DNA from: Bacillota bacterium
Lineage (GTDB): Bacteria > Bacillota > Clostridia > Lachnospirales > Anaerotignaceae
DNA: 21,238 nucleotides
Assembly (NCBI GenBank): GCA_023413275.1
Contig: JAEZPX010000005.1
Coordinates: 1 to 21,238 of the forward strand
Direction: 5' to 3'
Shown here: positions 19,752 to 21,238 of the stretch, piece after piece
Numbering within the stretch: position 1 is the first letter of the stretch
Layout: every line of letters starts with the position of its first letter
Made by a program: the position numbers and the translations under genes
Notes under the pieces: model-generated
What the model was told of the DNA's origin: nothing
Seen by the model: the letters and a program-made list of their open reading frames with translations, nothing else
Database searches by the model: none

Positions 19752-20327
19752 TTATCTGCCGATTGACTTTTTGTACGCAGCAACATCAGCATCCGTCAAA
19801 GGCTTTAATTCTTCTGGATTTCTCCATCTAACCCAAATTCGACCCTTTAAAGAGGGAATGTCTAAGGGAGCATCCATGGAATCCTTATCGATGCCGATTA
19901 CGGTATCATTGTCGCCATTGAACATAATTTCAAAGGGCTTCTCCACGCCATTTTCAAATACAAACATTTGTGTGCTGTAAAAATTCAAATAGCCAGCCTC
20001 ACTTAAAAGGTATTCCTCCAATTTTTCAACAGTAGGGAATGTAATCAGATACCAGTTTCCATCTGCATCTGAAAAATCATATAATTGAAGACCTGTGAAT
20101 TCCAATTCCTCTTCACCGGTTGCTCCCTTGTCTGTATTGGCAGCGCCTTTTAATGTTAATGGTTTGCCGTTTTTGCCATCGCTTAATATTTCTGTTCCCG
20201 GAAGAAAACAGTCTACAAAGCCTTTTACTTCATTTTCTTTCACTTTAATTTTTAAAATGGCGTAGTCACCATTGTCGTAAGATAGACTGCCAAGTTCATA
20301 AAAAAAATCCTTTAGTGTTTTAACCAT
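19752..20327 (-). CDS. Hypothetical acidic cytoplasmic protein
   Basis: 191 residues with no signal peptide, membrane segment or motif I recognise. It is acidic and rich in aromatic residues and Gly/Asp turns (G-L-Q-L-Y-D-F-S-D-A-D-G-N-W-Y near the middle; D-N-D-T-V-I-G-I-D-K-D in the last third), suggesting a mixed alpha/beta soluble fold. The ATG at 20327 follows GGAGG by 8 bases; an in-frame ATG at 20363 has no ribosome site and overlaps the promoter. It lies 66 bases downstream of yunB on the same strand, with a possible promoter of its own, so it may be both independently expressed and read through from yunB. A sporulation role can only be guessed from that position. Confidence 0.75.
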   Translation of the reverse strand: MVKTLKDFFYELGSLSYDNGDYAILKIKVKENEVKGFVDCFLPGTEILSDGKNGKPLTLKGAANTDKGATGEEELEFTGLQLYDFSDADGNWYLITFPTVEKLEEYLLSEAGYLNFYSTQMFVFENGVEKPFEIMFNGDNDTVIGIDKDSMDAPLDIPSLKGRIWVRWRNPEELKPLTDADVAAYKKSIGR

Positions 20328-20368
20328 TTCCAGTACCTCCAAAAAATAGTAAATCCTAATCAACTAAC

Positions 20369-20397
20369 ATTTAATAATATTTTGCACAATCTGTCAA
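20369..20397 (-). promoter_or_regulatory. Possible promoter of the hypothetical gene, overlapping the yunB stop
   Basis: Read on the minus strand: perfect -35 TTGACA (20397-20392), 17-base spacer, weak -10 TTAAAT (20374-20369). The -35 covers the yunB stop codon. Confidence 0.4.
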
Positions 20398-21056
20398 TAG
20401 ATATTCTTGTTTTGTCCTGTGCCTAAGAAATAATCTGGTACTTTTCCGCTAATTATTGTGTCAATCAGCATTATTTTCTTTGTAAAAGTTATTTTTTCTT
20501 TATAGAGCGGATTTGCAATTTGCAATTCAAAAGATAAATTTACCCATATTTTATAATTTATTTGATTTATCCCTGCCGATGTGAAGGAGGTCTCATAATC
20601 AGATGTAACTGCGCCAACAGGCATTAGAGTAAAAGGTATTTTTGGACCTTGGTTGGCGAAAAAAGTAATGTCTAATCCTGCTCCCAACGGAATCAATATT
20701 CTTTCTTTGGGTAAGTCTTGCAGGGCAGTATTTATTTCGTTATTTAAACGGGTGCAAAACATATTAATCTGCTGCGTATTTGCAGTATATGTATTGTTTG
20801 TTTCTGTAATGGTCAAAAAGTCTTCTGTGGACAAAGGTAAATCAGTCAGTACTGTTTGAACGCAGTGATTTATGAGTTCGTTGGCAAGTGCCATGGAACG
20901 GGTATGGGAAATCTCTTGCAGAGAAGGCACTATCTGCTTTTCAAATTGCTTTAAAGATATAATAGTAATAAAAAAAACAAAAACAGATGTGAAAAGCAGA
21001 ATCAGAGCTCCATTTTTTTTATTTTTTTTCTGAAATTTTTTTCTCAATTTTTTCAT
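20394..21056 (-). CDS. yunB: Sporulation protein YunB
   Basis: A 220-residue protein. A lysine-rich start (about 1-14) and a single transmembrane segment (about 17-35) are followed by an extracytoplasmic domain. The family signature is clear: I-L-I-P-L-G-A-G-L-D...F-F-A-N-Q-G-P-K-I-P-F, then P-V-G-A-V-T-S-D-Y-E-T-S-F-T-S-A-G-I-N-Q-I-N-Y-K-I, ending near S-G-K-V-P-D-Y-F. In B. subtilis yunB is a mother-cell (sigma-E) sporulation gene of uncertain mechanism. AAGGAG directly abuts the ATG at 21056 with no spacer; the TTG at 21047 (codon 4) has ideal 9-base spacing and may be the true start, which would shorten the protein by 3 residues. It has a sigma-E-like promoter. This marks the organism as an endospore former. 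Confidence 0.88.
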   Translation of the reverse strand: MKKLRKKFQKKNKKNGALILLFTSVFVFFITIISLKQFEKQIVPSLQEISHTRSMALANELINHCVQTVLTDLPLSTEDFLTITETNNTYTANTQQINMFCTRLNNEINTALQDLPKERILIPLGAGLDITFFANQGPKIPFTLMPVGAVTSDYETSFTSAGINQINYKIWVNLSFELQIANPLYKEKITFTKKIMLIDTIISGKVPDYFLGTGQNKNIY

Positions 21057-21068
21057 CTCCTTAAAACA

Positions 21069-21097
21069 AGAGTATGTGGGAAAGCCTTAGAATATCA
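21069..21097 (-). promoter_or_regulatory. Sigma-E-like promoter of yunB
   Basis: Read on the minus strand: -35 TGATATT (21097-21091), 14-base spacer, -10 CATACTCT (21076-21069), against the Bacillus sigma-E consensus KMATATT and CATACAHT. The start would fall close to the AAGGAG at 21062-21057. Confidence 0.5.
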
Positions 21098-21202
21098 AAA
21101 AGAACGATTATCACAATATTTTTTTTTATTTCATTTTGAGTCGACAGAAAAGGGGATTAAGATTGTTGTAATGAAATTTCCCTTTTCCTCTTTGTTGATT
21201 TC

Positions 21203-21211
21203 TGCTATAAT
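21203..21211 (+). promoter_or_regulatory. Extended -10 promoter of the gene at the right edge
   Basis: TGCTATAAT fits TG-n-TATAAT, 23 bases before the ATG at 21235. An inverted repeat GAAAAGGG/CCCTTTTC (21147-21154, 21180-21187) lies just upstream and could be an operator. Confidence 0.4.
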
Positions 21212-21234
21212 CATATTGAATTTAAAGGGGGTTT

Positions 21235-21238
21235 ATGT
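21235..21238 (+). CDS. Start codon of a gene running off the right edge
   Basis: ATG preceded by AAAGGGGG (21224-21231) with 3 bases between, and by an extended -10 promoter. Only the start codon is in the window, so the product is unknown. Confidence 0.45.

Noticed and set aside
21147..21187. GAAAAGGG/CCCTTTTC as a terminator
   Set aside because: No T-run follows in either direction that fits a gene end; it lies upstream of a start codon and is better kept as a possible operator.
1..21238. CRISPR arrays, tRNA or rRNA genes
   Set aside because: No regularly spaced repeats, no cloverleaf-like segment with a T-loop, and no rRNA-like sequence were seen in any gap.

Overview
The window reads as a low-GC Firmicutes chromosome, most likely an anaerobic, endospore-forming Clostridia member close to Lachnospiraceae. 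This rests on gene content: a PPi-type phosphofructokinase, BofC-like and YunB sporulation proteins, ClpC with a UVR-type middle domain, a small conserved Clostridia protein often mislabelled 'endosialidase', and a PTS-free GH13 glycosidase. The species cannot be named from the sequence.

Left end (1-2591): a mobile element lies against the 3' end of guaA, a known integration hotspot for genomic islands. It holds a tyrosine integrase (cut by the window edge, reading outward), a small excisionase-like HTH protein overlapping it, a divergent XRE repressor and an HNH nuclease 4 bases behind the repressor. TTAACA half-sites cover the control region, and repeats lie between the HNH gene and guaA. 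Because the integrase reads outward, the whole element may be little more than these four genes.

Core chromosome (2589-21238): guaA (-) is divergent from a guanine/hypoxanthine-type permease (+). Next come a PPi-dependent phosphofructokinase, a BofC-like membrane protein behind a sigma-G-like promoter, a gap with a candidate small RNA or attenuator, and a two-gene unit of GH13 glycosidase and RluA pseudouridine synthase. clpC follows without ctsR/mcsA/mcsB upstream and is broken by one in-frame TAA at codon 126. Then come a conserved small protein, a gap with three hairpins, radA, and a full-length pyruvate carboxylase. On the minus strand at the right are an unknown 191-residue protein and yunB behind a sigma-E-like promoter; a new plus-strand gene starts at the last bases.

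Functional reading: purine salvage and GMP synthesis (permease, guaA); central carbon metabolism (PFP, GH13, pyruvate carboxylase); protein quality control and recombination (clpC, radA); and sporulation (bofC-like, yunB). The points most worth checking are the interrupted clpC, the very small guaA-targeted element with its XRE-HNH pair, and the structured RNA-like segment at 7975-8114. Gene identities are from reading protein motifs by eye; promoters, operators and RNA structures are inferred from consensus matches and base pairing only.
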